Assembly: GCF_000971985.1 (NCBI RefSeq)
Contig: NZ_KQ040800.1
Location: 62,217 to 126,216, forward strand
DNA length: 64,000 nucleotides
Direction of reading: 5' to 3'
DNA from: Paenibacillus dauci
GTDB lineage: Bacteria > Bacillota > Bacilli > Paenibacillales > Paenibacillaceae
Below, piece by piece: positions 1 through 8,487 of this stretch. Position 1 is the first letter of the stretch; the number at the start of each line of letters is the position of its first letter. Position numbers and translations under genes: made by a program. The notes beneath the pieces are model-generated. The model was not told the DNA's origin and did not search any database. It saw nothing but the letters and a program-made list of their open reading frames with translations.

Positions 1-782
1 TGAATAAGGTCGGTACCGGTGATCTGAGTGCGATGTCGCATATTTCCGGAATGGACGAGATCGGTCAGCTCTCCCGCAAGTTCAATGATATGATCGCCAG
101 TATCCGTCAGCTGATGGATCAGGTGTATGAGACGAATGAGCGCAATACTCGACTGGAGATCAGCCAGCGGGAGATTAATTTCAAGATGCTGGCCAGTCAG
201 ATCAATCCGCACTTTCTGTTCAACGCGCTGGAGTCGATCCGGATGAAAGCCTACATGAATGGGGAAAAGGAGATCGCCTATATCGTTCGGCTGCTCGGCA
301 AGCTGATCCGCAACAATCTGGAGATCGGCAACAAGCAGACAACGATTGAAGGCGAGATGGAGCTGATTCGCTCTTATCTGGAGATTCAGAAGTTCCGCTT
401 TGGCGATCGGCTGAATTACGAATTGCTGCTTGATCCCCAGACATGCCGGACACCGATTCCTCCACTTATTATCCAGCCGCTGGTCGAGAATGCCATTATT
501 CATGGTATGGAGAGCAAGGAAGGCGGCGGGCTCATCATTATCCGTACCCTCCAGATCGATCATGAAGTGATGGTCGATGTGATCGATAATGGAACCGGAA
601 TGAGCGAGAGCAGGCTGGAGCAGGTGCGGCAGTCGCTGCATAGTGAAGGTGAAGGGGAACGCATCGGTCTGCGTAATGTACATCAGCGTCTGACCCTTTC
701 TTATGGAAGCGCCTATGGTCTGCATATCTCCAGTACGCCACATGTCGGCACACAGATTTCCTTTAAAATTCCAGCAGGATAA
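1..782 (+). CDS. YesM-type sensor histidine kinase, C-terminal part (5' end outside window)
   Basis: Sensor kinase partner of the response regulator that follows. The reading frame is open from base 3, so the N-terminal membrane and extracellular sensor parts lie outside the window. The visible part starts inside a HAMP domain (GTGDLSAMS...DEIGQLSRKFN). Next comes the His_kinase (PF06580-type) block with QINPHFLFNALES, whose His is codon 60 counted from the ATG at 33. A HATPase domain follows with the N-box PLVENAIIHG, the G1 box DNGTGMS and GLRNVHQRL. The family senses extracellular sugars or envelope signals and phosphorylates an AraC-type regulator. The adjacent oligosaccharide ABC genes suggest it controls them (inference). 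Confidence 0.93.
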   Translation, partial: NKVGTGDLSAMSHISGMDEIGQLSRKFNDMIASIRQLMDQVYETNERNTRLEISQREINFKMLASQINPHFLFNALESIRMKAYMNGEKEIAYIVRLLGKLIRNNLEIGNKQTTIEGEMELIRSYLEIQKFRFGDRLNYELLLDPQTCRTPIPPLIIQPLVENAIIHGMESKEGGGLIIIRTLQIDHEVMVDVIDNGTGMSESRLEQVRQSLHSEGEGERIGLRNVHQRLTLSYGSAYGLHISSTPHVGTQISFKIPAG

Positions 783-849
783 CGATTCAGCAGCATCGCA
801 CCATTCATCAGACAGATGTTATACCATTCTTGGCAGGGGGAGGTACATT

Positions 850-2382
850 ATGTTTAAAGTAATGATTGTGGATGATGAACCGGCAATACGCGAAGGATTG
901 AAAACGATAGTGGATTGGGATGCGATCGGCTTTGAGGTCGCCGAGACAGCGGCCAATGGCCGGGAAGCACTGCAAAAGTATGAACGGATCCGTCCCGATC
1001 TGATGATTATGGATATCCGTATGCCTGGTATGAGTGGACTGGAAGTGATCGAACAGCTGCGTCAGGACAAGCTGCGTCAGGCTCATGTACTGATTTTGAG
1101 CGGATATGCGGATTTTGAATATGCACGCAGAGCACTCGGCTATGGAGTAGATGGGTATTTGCTGAAGCCGGTAGATGAGCAGGAGATGGAAGAAGAGCTG
1201 CGCCGGGTATACCGTACACTGGAGCAGGAGCGAAAGGTGAGTATACATCGGTCCGAGCCGGTACCGATTCATGAAGTGGTGGAACAGATGCTGCTGAGCA
1301 GCTCCGGCAAAGAGCAGCTCAAAGCAGAAACAAAACTGCAGTTGGACTGGAATATGTATCAGATTATTCTGGTAGAGCTGCGGGAAGGACCGGGCAAGCC
1401 TTCCGAAGGATTGGCACGTTCGTTCCGTCAGCTGTCAGATGGGTGGGCAGCAGATGCCAAAACCGTTATTTTCCGGGCGGGGAGTTATCTTGGGATACTG
1501 GCTGGACGTGAAGCGACGATCCAGAGTCTGCAGCAGCTGCGTGAACAATTGATTGCACTTGAACCGGAAGGCTGTCAGGTATATCTGGCTGCCGGTGAAG
1601 TTGTAGAAGACAAAAGTCTGATTCATGACAGTTATGAACAGGCCGAATCATTGATGGCGCAGCGCTTCTGGGCAGGGGAATCGGGTATTCTCGAACCGGA
1701 ACCCGCACTCGCAGCACCAGGCGGGGAAGGGACAACGCCGCTGGCCGGAGAATGGGCAGATCGTCTGTATTATGCTGTCGATATACGCAGTATAGAGGCA
1801 GTAGGGCGTGTGCTTGAGGAGTTGATCGCTGCCTGCCGCAGTGCAGTGTTGTCCGAACAGGATACGAAGAGTCTCTGCTCGCATGTGCTATCGCTTGCGC
1901 TGAGTCGCCTGCCAGGAAGCATCGCTGGTTCGGGTCCGGCTGTACAGCAGTGTCTATCTTTGATTCCCCAGCTGTATGCCTTATCGACAGCCAGCCAGAT
2001 TATCCGATTGGTGCTGCAGCATACGGGCGAACTGCTGGAATCCATGGATGGCGGCAGTCATGAATCGGTTATGAAGCAGATGACCGACTTTATCCGGCGC
2101 CACTATAGCGATAATCTGAAGCTGGAGATGCTGGCAGAGATCTTCAACTATAACAGTGCTTATCTGGGGAAAATGTTCAAAACCTACACCGGGGAATCAT
2201 TCAATCATTTTCTCGATCAGGTTCGGCTGGATAACGCCAAGGAAATGCTGGCTCAAGGTATGAAGGTGCATAAAGTGGCTGCCCAGGTCGGTTATGCCAA
2301 TGTAGATTATTTCCACAGTAAATTTAAAAAGTATACAGGGATATCGCCATCTGCTTATCGGGAACAGATGGGAGAAGGTTAA
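850..2382 (+). CDS. YesN-type response regulator, REC plus AraC DNA-binding domain
   Basis: A 510-residue response regulator. The ATG at 850 is chosen over upstream in-frame starts because MFKVMIVDDEP is the normal REC beginning and AGGGGGAGG sits just before it. The REC domain covers residues 1-120, with acidic DD at 8-9, phospho-acceptor D55 in IMDIRMPG and the conserved Lys in LLKPVDE. A variable middle linker of about 270 residues follows. The C-terminal ~100 residues form an AraC double HTH, ending HKVAAQVGYANVDYFHSKFKKYTGISPSAYR. It follows the kinase by 67 bp in the same direction. The probable target is the lplB-like promoter just downstream, whose -35 is poor, as expected for an activated promoter. 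Confidence 0.95.
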   Translation: MFKVMIVDDEPAIREGLKTIVDWDAIGFEVAETAANGREALQKYERIRPDLMIMDIRMPGMSGLEVIEQLRQDKLRQAHVLILSGYADFEYARRALGYGVDGYLLKPVDEQEMEEELRRVYRTLEQERKVSIHRSEPVPIHEVVEQMLLSSSGKEQLKAETKLQLDWNMYQIILVELREGPGKPSEGLARSFRQLSDGWAADAKTVIFRAGSYLGILAGREATIQSLQQLREQLIALEPEGCQVYLAAGEVVEDKSLIHDSYEQAESLMAQRFWAGESGILEPEPALAAPGGEGTTPLAGEWADRLYYAVDIRSIEAVGRVLEELIAACRSAVLSEQDTKSLCSHVLSLALSRLPGSIAGSGPAVQQCLSLIPQLYALSTASQIIRLVLQHTGELLESMDGGSHESVMKQMTDFIRRHYSDNLKLEMLAEIFNYNSAYLGKMFKTYTGESFNHFLDQVRLDNAKEMLAQGMKVHKVAAQVGYANVDYFHSKFKKYTGISPSAYREQMGEG

Positions 2383-2410
2383 AGCAGGAGCATAAAGCTT
2401 CTGCTTTTTT
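2381..2410 (+). terminator. Rho-independent terminator after the YesM/YesN pair
   Basis: AAAGCAGGAG pairs with CTTCTGCTTT across a short loop and runs into a T tract. The stem begins at the stop codon of the regulator gene. It separates the two-component genes from the transporter operon. Confidence 0.8.
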
Positions 2411-2582
2411 ATTGGATAGATTTGTATAATTAATCAGGTCGGTGTATAAAGTACAGGCCTTTTTTTAATGGATAAATGAGAATTCCTTCCTCCGTATTAC
2501 CTTCATTTTTAGTGAATAAGGGGATGGAATTTCCGATGACTAATTTTTATATGAATTTATGTGCAATTTGTAAGGTATTAAC

Positions 2583-2604
2583 AGTAAGCGCTTTCTTTTA
2601 TAAT
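2583..2604 (+). promoter_or_regulatory. cre-like site overlapping the promoter of the oligosaccharide ABC operon
   Basis: AGTAAGCGCTTTCT (2583-2596) matches 12 of 14 positions of the CcpA cre consensus. TATAAT follows at 2599-2604. The hexamer 17 bp upstream of it, TATTAA (2576-2581), is a poor -35. A weak -35 with an overlapping cre fits positive control by the adjacent AraC-type regulator and catabolite repression. Nothing coding was seen between 2411 and 2680; a 79-codon frame there lacks a ribosome binding site. Confidence 0.55.
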
Positions 2605-2680
2605 CGATATGTATCCCACACAGACGCGGTATCAAGTTATCAAGGTCGATCAGGATCGATTATAGGAAGGCGGATGAGTT

Positions 2681-3661
2681 ATGGAATCAACCACCAAGCA
2701 GGCCTCTTCCCGTAAAAGGGATCAGGCAGCCAGTCTGAATTCCCGTAAAACCGGGGGATTCTGGAAATTATTCAAGCAGCAGCGTTATTTGTATCTCATG
2801 TCGGTGCCTTTTGTAATCTGGGCGTTCATATTCAGCTACGTGCCTCTATGGGGATGGCTGATGGCATTTCAGGAATACAAGCCGGCCCGCTCGTTTTTCG
2901 ATCAGAAATGGGTAGGGTTCGATCAGTTTATTACCCTGTTCCAGGATCAGCAGTTTTACCTGGCATTACGCAATACGCTGGCGATGAGTTTCCTCGGTCT
3001 GATCTTTGGATTTATTTTCCCGGTTATATTTGCCATCTTGCTCAATGAAGTTCGGGGCATGGTGTTCAAAAGAACCGTACAGACCGTCTCCTATCTGCCT
3101 CACTTTGTCTCCTGGGTCGTTGTAGCCGGTATCGTAACCAAGGCGCTCTCGACAGACGGCGGTATTATTAACGAACTGCTCGTCTCCCTTCATATTATAG
3201 ACCAACCGATTCAATTTATGGCTCAAGGGCAGTGGTTCTGGGGAATTGTAACCGCTTCCGATGTATGGAAGGAAATGGGCTGGAGCACGATTATTTATCT
3301 GGCTGCCATCACGGGTATTGACCAGGAACAGTACGAAGCTTCCCGCGTGGATGGAGCGGGTCGATTCCGTCAGATGTGGCATATCACGCTGCCGGGGATG
3401 CGAACTACCATTATCGTACTGTTAATTATGTCGATCGGTCATCTGGTGAGTATCGGTTTTGAAAAGCAGTTCCTGCTCGGTAATAACCTCGTAACGGATT
3501 ATTCACAGGTACTGGATCTGTACGCACTGAAATACGGTCTGGAAATGAACCGCTATTCCTATGGTACAGCGATCAGCATATTCAACTCTGTCATCAGTAT
3601 TATCCTGCTGTTCACAGCGAACGGAATCTTTAAGAAGACTACCAAAGAAAGTATCATGTAA
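2681..3661 (+). CDS. Oligosaccharide ABC transporter permease, LplB family
   Basis: A 326-residue inner-membrane permease of the MalF/LplB type. A basic cytoplasmic N-terminus (about 35 residues) precedes the first membrane segment (YLMSVPFVIWAFIFSYVPLWGWLM), and roughly six segments can be seen. The EAA coupling loop reads EASRVDGAGRFRQMWHITLPG, the site that docks on an ATPase. AGGAAGG lies 10-16 bp before the ATG. The partner permease follows after 70 bp and two binding lipoproteins follow that. No ATPase gene is nearby, which is usual for this family when a shared MsmX-type ATPase is used. The substrate is unknown; a plant-derived or fucosylated oligosaccharide is inferred from the GH95 gene. 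Confidence 0.93.
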   Translation: MESTTKQASSRKRDQAASLNSRKTGGFWKLFKQQRYLYLMSVPFVIWAFIFSYVPLWGWLMAFQEYKPARSFFDQKWVGFDQFITLFQDQQFYLALRNTLAMSFLGLIFGFIFPVIFAILLNEVRGMVFKRTVQTVSYLPHFVSWVVVAGIVTKALSTDGGIINELLVSLHIIDQPIQFMAQGQWFWGIVTASDVWKEMGWSTIIYLAAITGIDQEQYEASRVDGAGRFRQMWHITLPGMRTTIIVLLIMSIGHLVSIGFEKQFLLGNNLVTDYSQVLDLYALKYGLEMNRYSYGTAISIFNSVISIILLFTANGIFKKTTKESIM

Positions 3662-3731
3662 CGCTGGAATAGTAGGAAAGACATATTATCATGCTGAGGT
3701 CCAATGCATAATCTGAAGGGAGAGAATAACA

Positions 3732-4634
3732 ATGGCTGCAAATAAAGCTTTTAACGCCACACGGGGCGATAAAATATTCGATGTATGCAATACGATTATT
3801 ATGGCACTGGTGCTGATCGTCACGCTGTATCCTTTTCTGAACGTACTCGCGATTTCACTGAATGAATCCTCGGATACAGTCCGGGGTGGTATTCACTTGA
3901 TCCCCCGTGCCTTTACACTGGAAAATTATTCGGTAATCTTCCAGTATCAGGGGCTGCTGCAGGGAGCGCAGATCTCGATTCTTCGTACGATCGTTGGTAC
4001 GATCTTCGGTCTGATCAGTGCCTCGATGCTGGCTTTTACCCTGAGCCGGGTAGACTTCCAGGCTCGTAAGTTTATCTCGACGTTCCTCGCACTGACCATG
4101 TATGTAACAGCGGGTCTGGTACCTACGTTCCTGCTGATTCGTGACCTGGGTATGATCAACTCGTTCTGGGTATATGTGCTGCCAGGTGTAGTAAGCGCAT
4201 TTAACGTATTCATTATCCGTTCCTTTATCGATGGCCTGCCGTATGCACTGCAGGAATCGGCCAAGCTGGACGGTGCCAATGACTTTACCATTTATCTCAA
4301 GGTGATCCTGCCGCTGTGTAAGCCCGTACTGGCTACGATTGCACTGTTCCTCGCAGTGGGTCAGTGGAATTCATGGTTTGATACGTATCTGTATAATGCG
4401 AGTTCACCGCAGTGGACTACCCTGCAATATGAGCTGATGAAAGTTCTGCAGCAGAGTACCCAGCAGAGCGGAGCAGTCAATGCCAACGATATGGCCAAAC
4501 AAATGGCAAGCATCTCTCCGGAATCGATCCGGATGGCGATTACGATCGTCGTTACCGTGCCAATCCTGGTCGTATATCCATTCCTGCAAAAGTATTTTGT
4601 CAGCGGTATGACACTGGGTGCAGTTAAAGCATAA
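3732..4634 (+). CDS. Oligosaccharide ABC transporter permease, LplC/YtcP family
   Basis: A 300-residue second permease (MalG type) that would form the membrane heterodimer with the preceding gene product. The first segment is near residues 15-35 (TIIMALVLIVTLYPFLNVLAIS). The EAA loop reads ESAKLDGANDFTIYLKVILPL, and a typical C-terminal segment precedes KYFVSGMTLGAVKA, an ending characteristic of this family. GAAGGGAGA provides the ribosome binding site. Its place between the LplB-like permease and the lipoproteins supports one transport operon. Confidence 0.94.
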   Translation: MAANKAFNATRGDKIFDVCNTIIMALVLIVTLYPFLNVLAISLNESSDTVRGGIHLIPRAFTLENYSVIFQYQGLLQGAQISILRTIVGTIFGLISASMLAFTLSRVDFQARKFISTFLALTMYVTAGLVPTFLLIRDLGMINSFWVYVLPGVVSAFNVFIIRSFIDGLPYALQESAKLDGANDFTIYLKVILPLCKPVLATIALFLAVGQWNSWFDTYLYNASSPQWTTLQYELMKVLQQSTQQSGAVNANDMAKQMASISPESIRMAITIVVTVPILVVYPFLQKYFVSGMTLGAVKA

Positions 4635-4826
4635 TCGCTCTCAACCCACACATAGGCTATCAGGCGACTCTTGCCGCCTCAGCATACAAGGCTTATGCCA
4701 CAGCTTTCCGGCGGATGCTAATCAGCAAATGGAATTAGCGCCGCCGGACGATGGGGCAAGCCGGATTGTCCATAGGATGCATTATCTGTTTCATGCAGTA
4801 TCCATTTCATAAAGGGGGCTATATGA

Positions 4827-6515
4827 ATGCCTAGCAAATTATTCCGATATGCACTGGCTCCACTGGTCGTTATGTCGCTTGTTACAGCGACTGCCTGCGG
4901 CGGCTCGGATCCAACCGAGCAGGAGACTTCCGATCCGTCTACACCGATCACCATTTCTTTCTTTGGTTCCGATGCCAGCCCAACCTGGAACAATATGAAA
5001 GATGATGTAGGACAGGCGATCACTAAGGCAACCAATGTTACGATCAATGCCGAGTACGATGTCAGCGGTGGCGGCACACAGAAAATCGCCCTGATGACAG
5101 CATCCGGTGAATATCCGGACATGATTTTCCCGAAAGGCTCGATTACCAAGCTGGTAGAAGCCGGTGCACTGATCGATCTGACGGATCTGATTGATAAATA
5201 CGGTCCGAATATCAAAAAAGTATATGGCGACGATCTGTCCCGTCTGAAATACAGCAAAGAAGATCCTTCTATCTATGTCATTCCAACCAATGCCGGTGTA
5301 GGCCAGACTACATTTGATGCGGGCGGCGGATTTGAAGTACAAAATGCAGTCATGAAGGAACTCGGCTATCCAAAAATCAAAACTGTCAAAGATTTTGAGA
5401 ACGTTCTCAAAGAGTACAAAGAAAAGCATCCAACCATTAATGGTCAGCCGACGATCCCATTGTCGCTGAATGCAGATGACTGGAAAATTATGATTACGGT
5501 TACAAACCCGGCGTTTAATGCAACAGGCGCACCGGATGATGGTGAATTCTATATCAATCCGGAAACCTACGAAGCACAGCTGCACTACAAACGTCCGGAA
5601 GAGAAAGAATACTTCCGTTGGTTGAACCATATGTATAATGAAGGTCTGCTCGATCCAGAGACATTTACCCAAAAGAGTGATCAGTATATGTCCAAAATCG
5701 CCAGCGGCCGTGTACTGGGTCTGATCGACCAGGAATGGGATTATCAGCAGGCCGAGAACTCCCTGAAAACATCCGGCATGGCAGAGCGCACCTATGGTCA
5801 TTATCCGGTACAGCTGGATGAGAAGACCAAAGACCGCTCGTTCCAGGATATCGGTGCACCGGTCGGATATGGTATTGGTATCACTACATCAGCCAAAGAC
5901 CCGATCCGTATTATCAAATTTATGGACTGGATGGCATCCGACGAAGCTCAGGTACTGAACAACTGGGGCGTGGAAGGCAAACAGTATGAAGTCAAAGACG
6001 GCAAACGCGTAGTGCCTGCTGCTGTACAAGAGCGCAAAGTCAATGACAACACCAACTTTACCAAAGAATCCGGTATCGGCATGTACAACTTCTCCGTACG
6101 CTACGGTGATGGTGTCAAAGATCCGGGTGGCAACTATTACACTACCAACTTCCCTGAGCAGATTATAGCCGGATATACCGACCCGGAAAAAGAAACGCTC
6201 AAAGCATATGGTGCGAAAACATGGAAAGATCTGTTCCCGCAAAAAGACGAGTTCCCGGTTAAAGCATGGGGGGCAGCGTACAATCTGCCGGCTCCTGATG
6301 ACCCGAACTACACTGTAAACTTCCAGAAATCCCAGGATATCGTCCGTAAACGTATCCCGGAAGCCATCCTCGCGAGTCCGGATCAATTTGATAAGATTTA
6401 TGATCAGATGATTGCGGAAATCAGCACGGATGATATGAAGAAGATGGAAGCGGAATATACGCAGATGATCAAGGATACAGTCGAGCTATGGGGCGAAGCT
6501 CCAGCTGCAAAGTAA
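4827..6515 (+). CDS. Extracellular solute-binding lipoprotein, LplA-like (copy 1)
   Basis: A 562-residue membrane-anchored sugar-binding protein that would deliver substrate to the two permeases upstream. A hydrophobic signal runs to the lipobox VTATAC with Cys24 as the lipidation site. The mature part has the family features DYSGGG-like DVSGGGTQK and SGEYPDMIFP near the N-terminus, and WDYQQAE and GYGIGITTSAKDP in the middle. The start at 4827 follows AAAGGGGG; the ATG at 4822 is out of frame and hits a stop at once. A close paralogue follows at 6706 with the same length and very high identity, which points to a recent tandem duplication. The 190-bp leader (4635-4826) shows no clear signal. 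Confidence 0.93.
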   Translation: MPSKLFRYALAPLVVMSLVTATACGGSDPTEQETSDPSTPITISFFGSDASPTWNNMKDDVGQAITKATNVTINAEYDVSGGGTQKIALMTASGEYPDMIFPKGSITKLVEAGALIDLTDLIDKYGPNIKKVYGDDLSRLKYSKEDPSIYVIPTNAGVGQTTFDAGGGFEVQNAVMKELGYPKIKTVKDFENVLKEYKEKHPTINGQPTIPLSLNADDWKIMITVTNPAFNATGAPDDGEFYINPETYEAQLHYKRPEEKEYFRWLNHMYNEGLLDPETFTQKSDQYMSKIASGRVLGLIDQEWDYQQAENSLKTSGMAERTYGHYPVQLDEKTKDRSFQDIGAPVGYGIGITTSAKDPIRIIKFMDWMASDEAQVLNNWGVEGKQYEVKDGKRVVPAAVQERKVNDNTNFTKESGIGMYNFSVRYGDGVKDPGGNYYTTNFPEQIIAGYTDPEKETLKAYGAKTWKDLFPQKDEFPVKAWGAAYNLPAPDDPNYTVNFQKSQDIVRKRIPEAILASPDQFDKIYDQMIAEISTDDMKKMEAEYTQMIKDTVELWGEAPAAK

Positions 6516-6542
6516 GTATCTTATGAAGTGAAGATCGGTCTA

Positions 6543-6569
6543 TACGACAAGTACGACAAGTACGACGAG
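6543..6569 (+). repeat. Three tandem copies of a 9-bp unit
   Basis: TACGACAAG, TACGACAAG and TACGACGAG lie back to back between the stop of binding-protein copy 1 and the following hairpin. The array is short and could be slippage debris. No function is claimed. Confidence 0.7.
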
Positions 6570-6624
6570 TAAAAAGAATTACTGGAGCTGATTGTACTAT
6601 CGCTCCTGTATACTGAATAAAATG

Positions 6625-6651
6625 GGGACTCCGGTTGCTGGAGTCCCTTTT
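6625..6651 (+). terminator. Hairpin terminator between the two binding-protein genes
   Basis: GGGACTCC (6625-6632) pairs perfectly with GGAGTCCC (6640-6647) around a 7-nt loop and is followed by four Ts. It would reduce read-through from copy 1 into copy 2 and so set their relative expression. The T tract is short, so termination may be partial. Confidence 0.75.
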
Positions 6652-6705
6652 CCATGAAATACTGCGGTAAGAAACGCACCTACTACAAAGGAGGAATAAA
6701 TAACG

Positions 6706-8397
6706 ATGCCTGGCAAATGGCTTAAACGTACGCTTGTACCACTCGCTGTCCTCTCATTGGCAGCAGTAACAGCCTGTGGTGACAGCAGTGACCCAACCCA
6801 GATGGAAACCACCGATGTATCCCAGCCCATCACGATTTCGTTTTTTGGATCGGATCCCAATGCCACCTGGAACAATATGAAGGATGATGTGGGACAGGCG
6901 ATTACCAAAGCAACCAATGTGACGGTTAATGCGGAGTATGATGTCAGCGGCGGCGGCACACAGAAAATTTCCCTGATGACCGCATCCGGTGAATATCCGG
7001 ACATGATTTTCCCAAAAGGCTCGATTACCAAATTGGTCGATGCCGGGGCGCTGATTGATCTGACGGATCTGATTGATAAATACGGTCCCAACATCAAAAA
7101 AGTATATGGCGATGATCTGTCCCGTCTGCAGTACAGCAAGGAAGATCCATCCATCTACGTGATTCCGACCAATGCGGGAGTCGGACAGACTTCTTTTGAT
7201 GCCGGGGGCGGATTTGAAATCCAGAACGAAGTCATGAAAGAAATGGGTTATCCCAAAATCAAAACCGTTAACGATTTTGAGAAAGTACTTAAAGCGTACA
7301 AAGAAAAGCACCCAACTATTAATGGTCAACCAACAATTCCTTTGTCACTGAATGCGGATGACTGGAAAATTATGATCACTGTAACCGACCCGGCAGTTAA
7401 TGCTACAGGCGGTACACCTGACGGTGAATTCGATATTAATCCCAAAACATATGAAGCGCGTCTTCATTACAAGCGGCCGGAAGACAAGGAGTACTTCCGC
7501 TGGTTGAACCATATGTATAATGAGGGACTGCTTGACCCCGAGACCTTTACCCAGAAAAATGATCAGTATCTATCCAAAATCGCCAGTGGACGTGTACTCG
7601 GTCTGATCGATCAGGAATGGGATTACCAGCAGGCGGAGAATTCTCTAAAAACATCTGGTATGGCAGAGCGTACGTACGGTCACTATCCGCTGCAGATGAC
7701 CGAATCGACCAAAGATCATTCGTTCCAGGATGCAGGTCCTCCGGTAGGTTATGGAATCGGAATTACGACTTCGGCCAAAGATCCGATTCGTATTATCAAA
7801 TTCCTGGACTGGATGGCTTCGGATGAAGCACAAGTGCTCAATAATTGGGGCGTTGAAGGCAAGCATTATGAAATGAAGGATGGCAAACGCTCGATGCCGG
7901 CGGAGATTCAGGATCGCCGGGTGAATGACAATACCAACTTTACCAGAGAGTCCGGTATTGGCATGTACAACTTCTCGGTCCGTTATGGTGACGGGGTCAA
8001 AGACCCAAGCGGCAACTACTACACCACCAACTTCCCGGAGCAGATCGTAGCCGGTTACACCCAGCCGGAAAAAGATGCACTCAAAGCTTATGGGGCAACC
8101 ACCTGGAAAGACCTGTTCCCGGCCAAGGAAGAATTCCCGGTCAAGGAGTGGGGCGCAGCATACAATCTGCCTGCTCCAAGTGATCCAAGCTACACGGTAG
8201 CTTTCCAGAAGTCACAGGATATTGTACGTAAACGTATTCCGGAAGCCATTCTGGCCAGCCCGGATCAGTTCGACAGCATCTATGATCAGATGATCGCCGA
8301 GCTGAGTACCGATGATATGAAGCAGATGGAAGCACAATACAGCCAGATGATCAAAGATACAGTCGAGTTGTGGAGCCAGCCGGTAGCTGCCAAGTAA
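6706..8397 (+). CDS. Extracellular solute-binding lipoprotein, LplA-like (copy 2)
   Basis: A 563-residue paralogue of the preceding lipoprotein, with the lipobox AVTAC and Cys24. Most of the sequence is identical to copy 1, including SGEYPDMIFPKGSITKL and GYGIGITTSAKDPIRIIKF. Differences concentrate near the N-terminus (residues 25-45), around residues 215-235 (NPAFNATGAPDD versus DPAVNATGGTPD) and around residues 330-345. AAAGGAGG precedes the ATG. A second binding protein feeding the same permeases is common in sugar ABC systems and can widen specificity. Whether the two copies differ in ligand cannot be read from sequence. Confidence 0.93.
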   Translation: MPGKWLKRTLVPLAVLSLAAVTACGDSSDPTQMETTDVSQPITISFFGSDPNATWNNMKDDVGQAITKATNVTVNAEYDVSGGGTQKISLMTASGEYPDMIFPKGSITKLVDAGALIDLTDLIDKYGPNIKKVYGDDLSRLQYSKEDPSIYVIPTNAGVGQTSFDAGGGFEIQNEVMKEMGYPKIKTVNDFEKVLKAYKEKHPTINGQPTIPLSLNADDWKIMITVTDPAVNATGGTPDGEFDINPKTYEARLHYKRPEDKEYFRWLNHMYNEGLLDPETFTQKNDQYLSKIASGRVLGLIDQEWDYQQAENSLKTSGMAERTYGHYPLQMTESTKDHSFQDAGPPVGYGIGITTSAKDPIRIIKFLDWMASDEAQVLNNWGVEGKHYEMKDGKRSMPAEIQDRRVNDNTNFTRESGIGMYNFSVRYGDGVKDPSGNYYTTNFPEQIVAGYTQPEKDALKAYGATTWKDLFPAKEEFPVKEWGAAYNLPAPSDPSYTVAFQKSQDIVRKRIPEAILASPDQFDSIYDQMIAELSTDDMKQMEAQYSQMIKDTVELWSQPVAAK

Positions 8398-8419
8398 GTC
8401 AAGCTGCCAGCCGATACAC

Positions 8420-8450
8420 AAAGGGGGCTCCTGCAGAGGGGCCCCCTTTT
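8420..8450 (+). terminator. Rho-independent terminator after binding-protein copy 2
   Basis: AAAGGGGGCTCC pairs with GGGGCCCCCTTTT around a short loop, giving a very GC-rich stem and a T run. It closes the transporter operon 22 bp after the stop codon. The GH95 gene starts 38 bp later and would need read-through or its own promoter. Confidence 0.85.
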
Positions 8451-8487
8451 ATAATGTAGAAATAAATTTACGGAAAGGTGTGCTGGT

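Noticed and set aside
2476-2715. 79-codon frame before the LplB-like gene
   Set aside because: It covers the promoter and cre-like site and overlaps the true gene start; no ribosome binding site.
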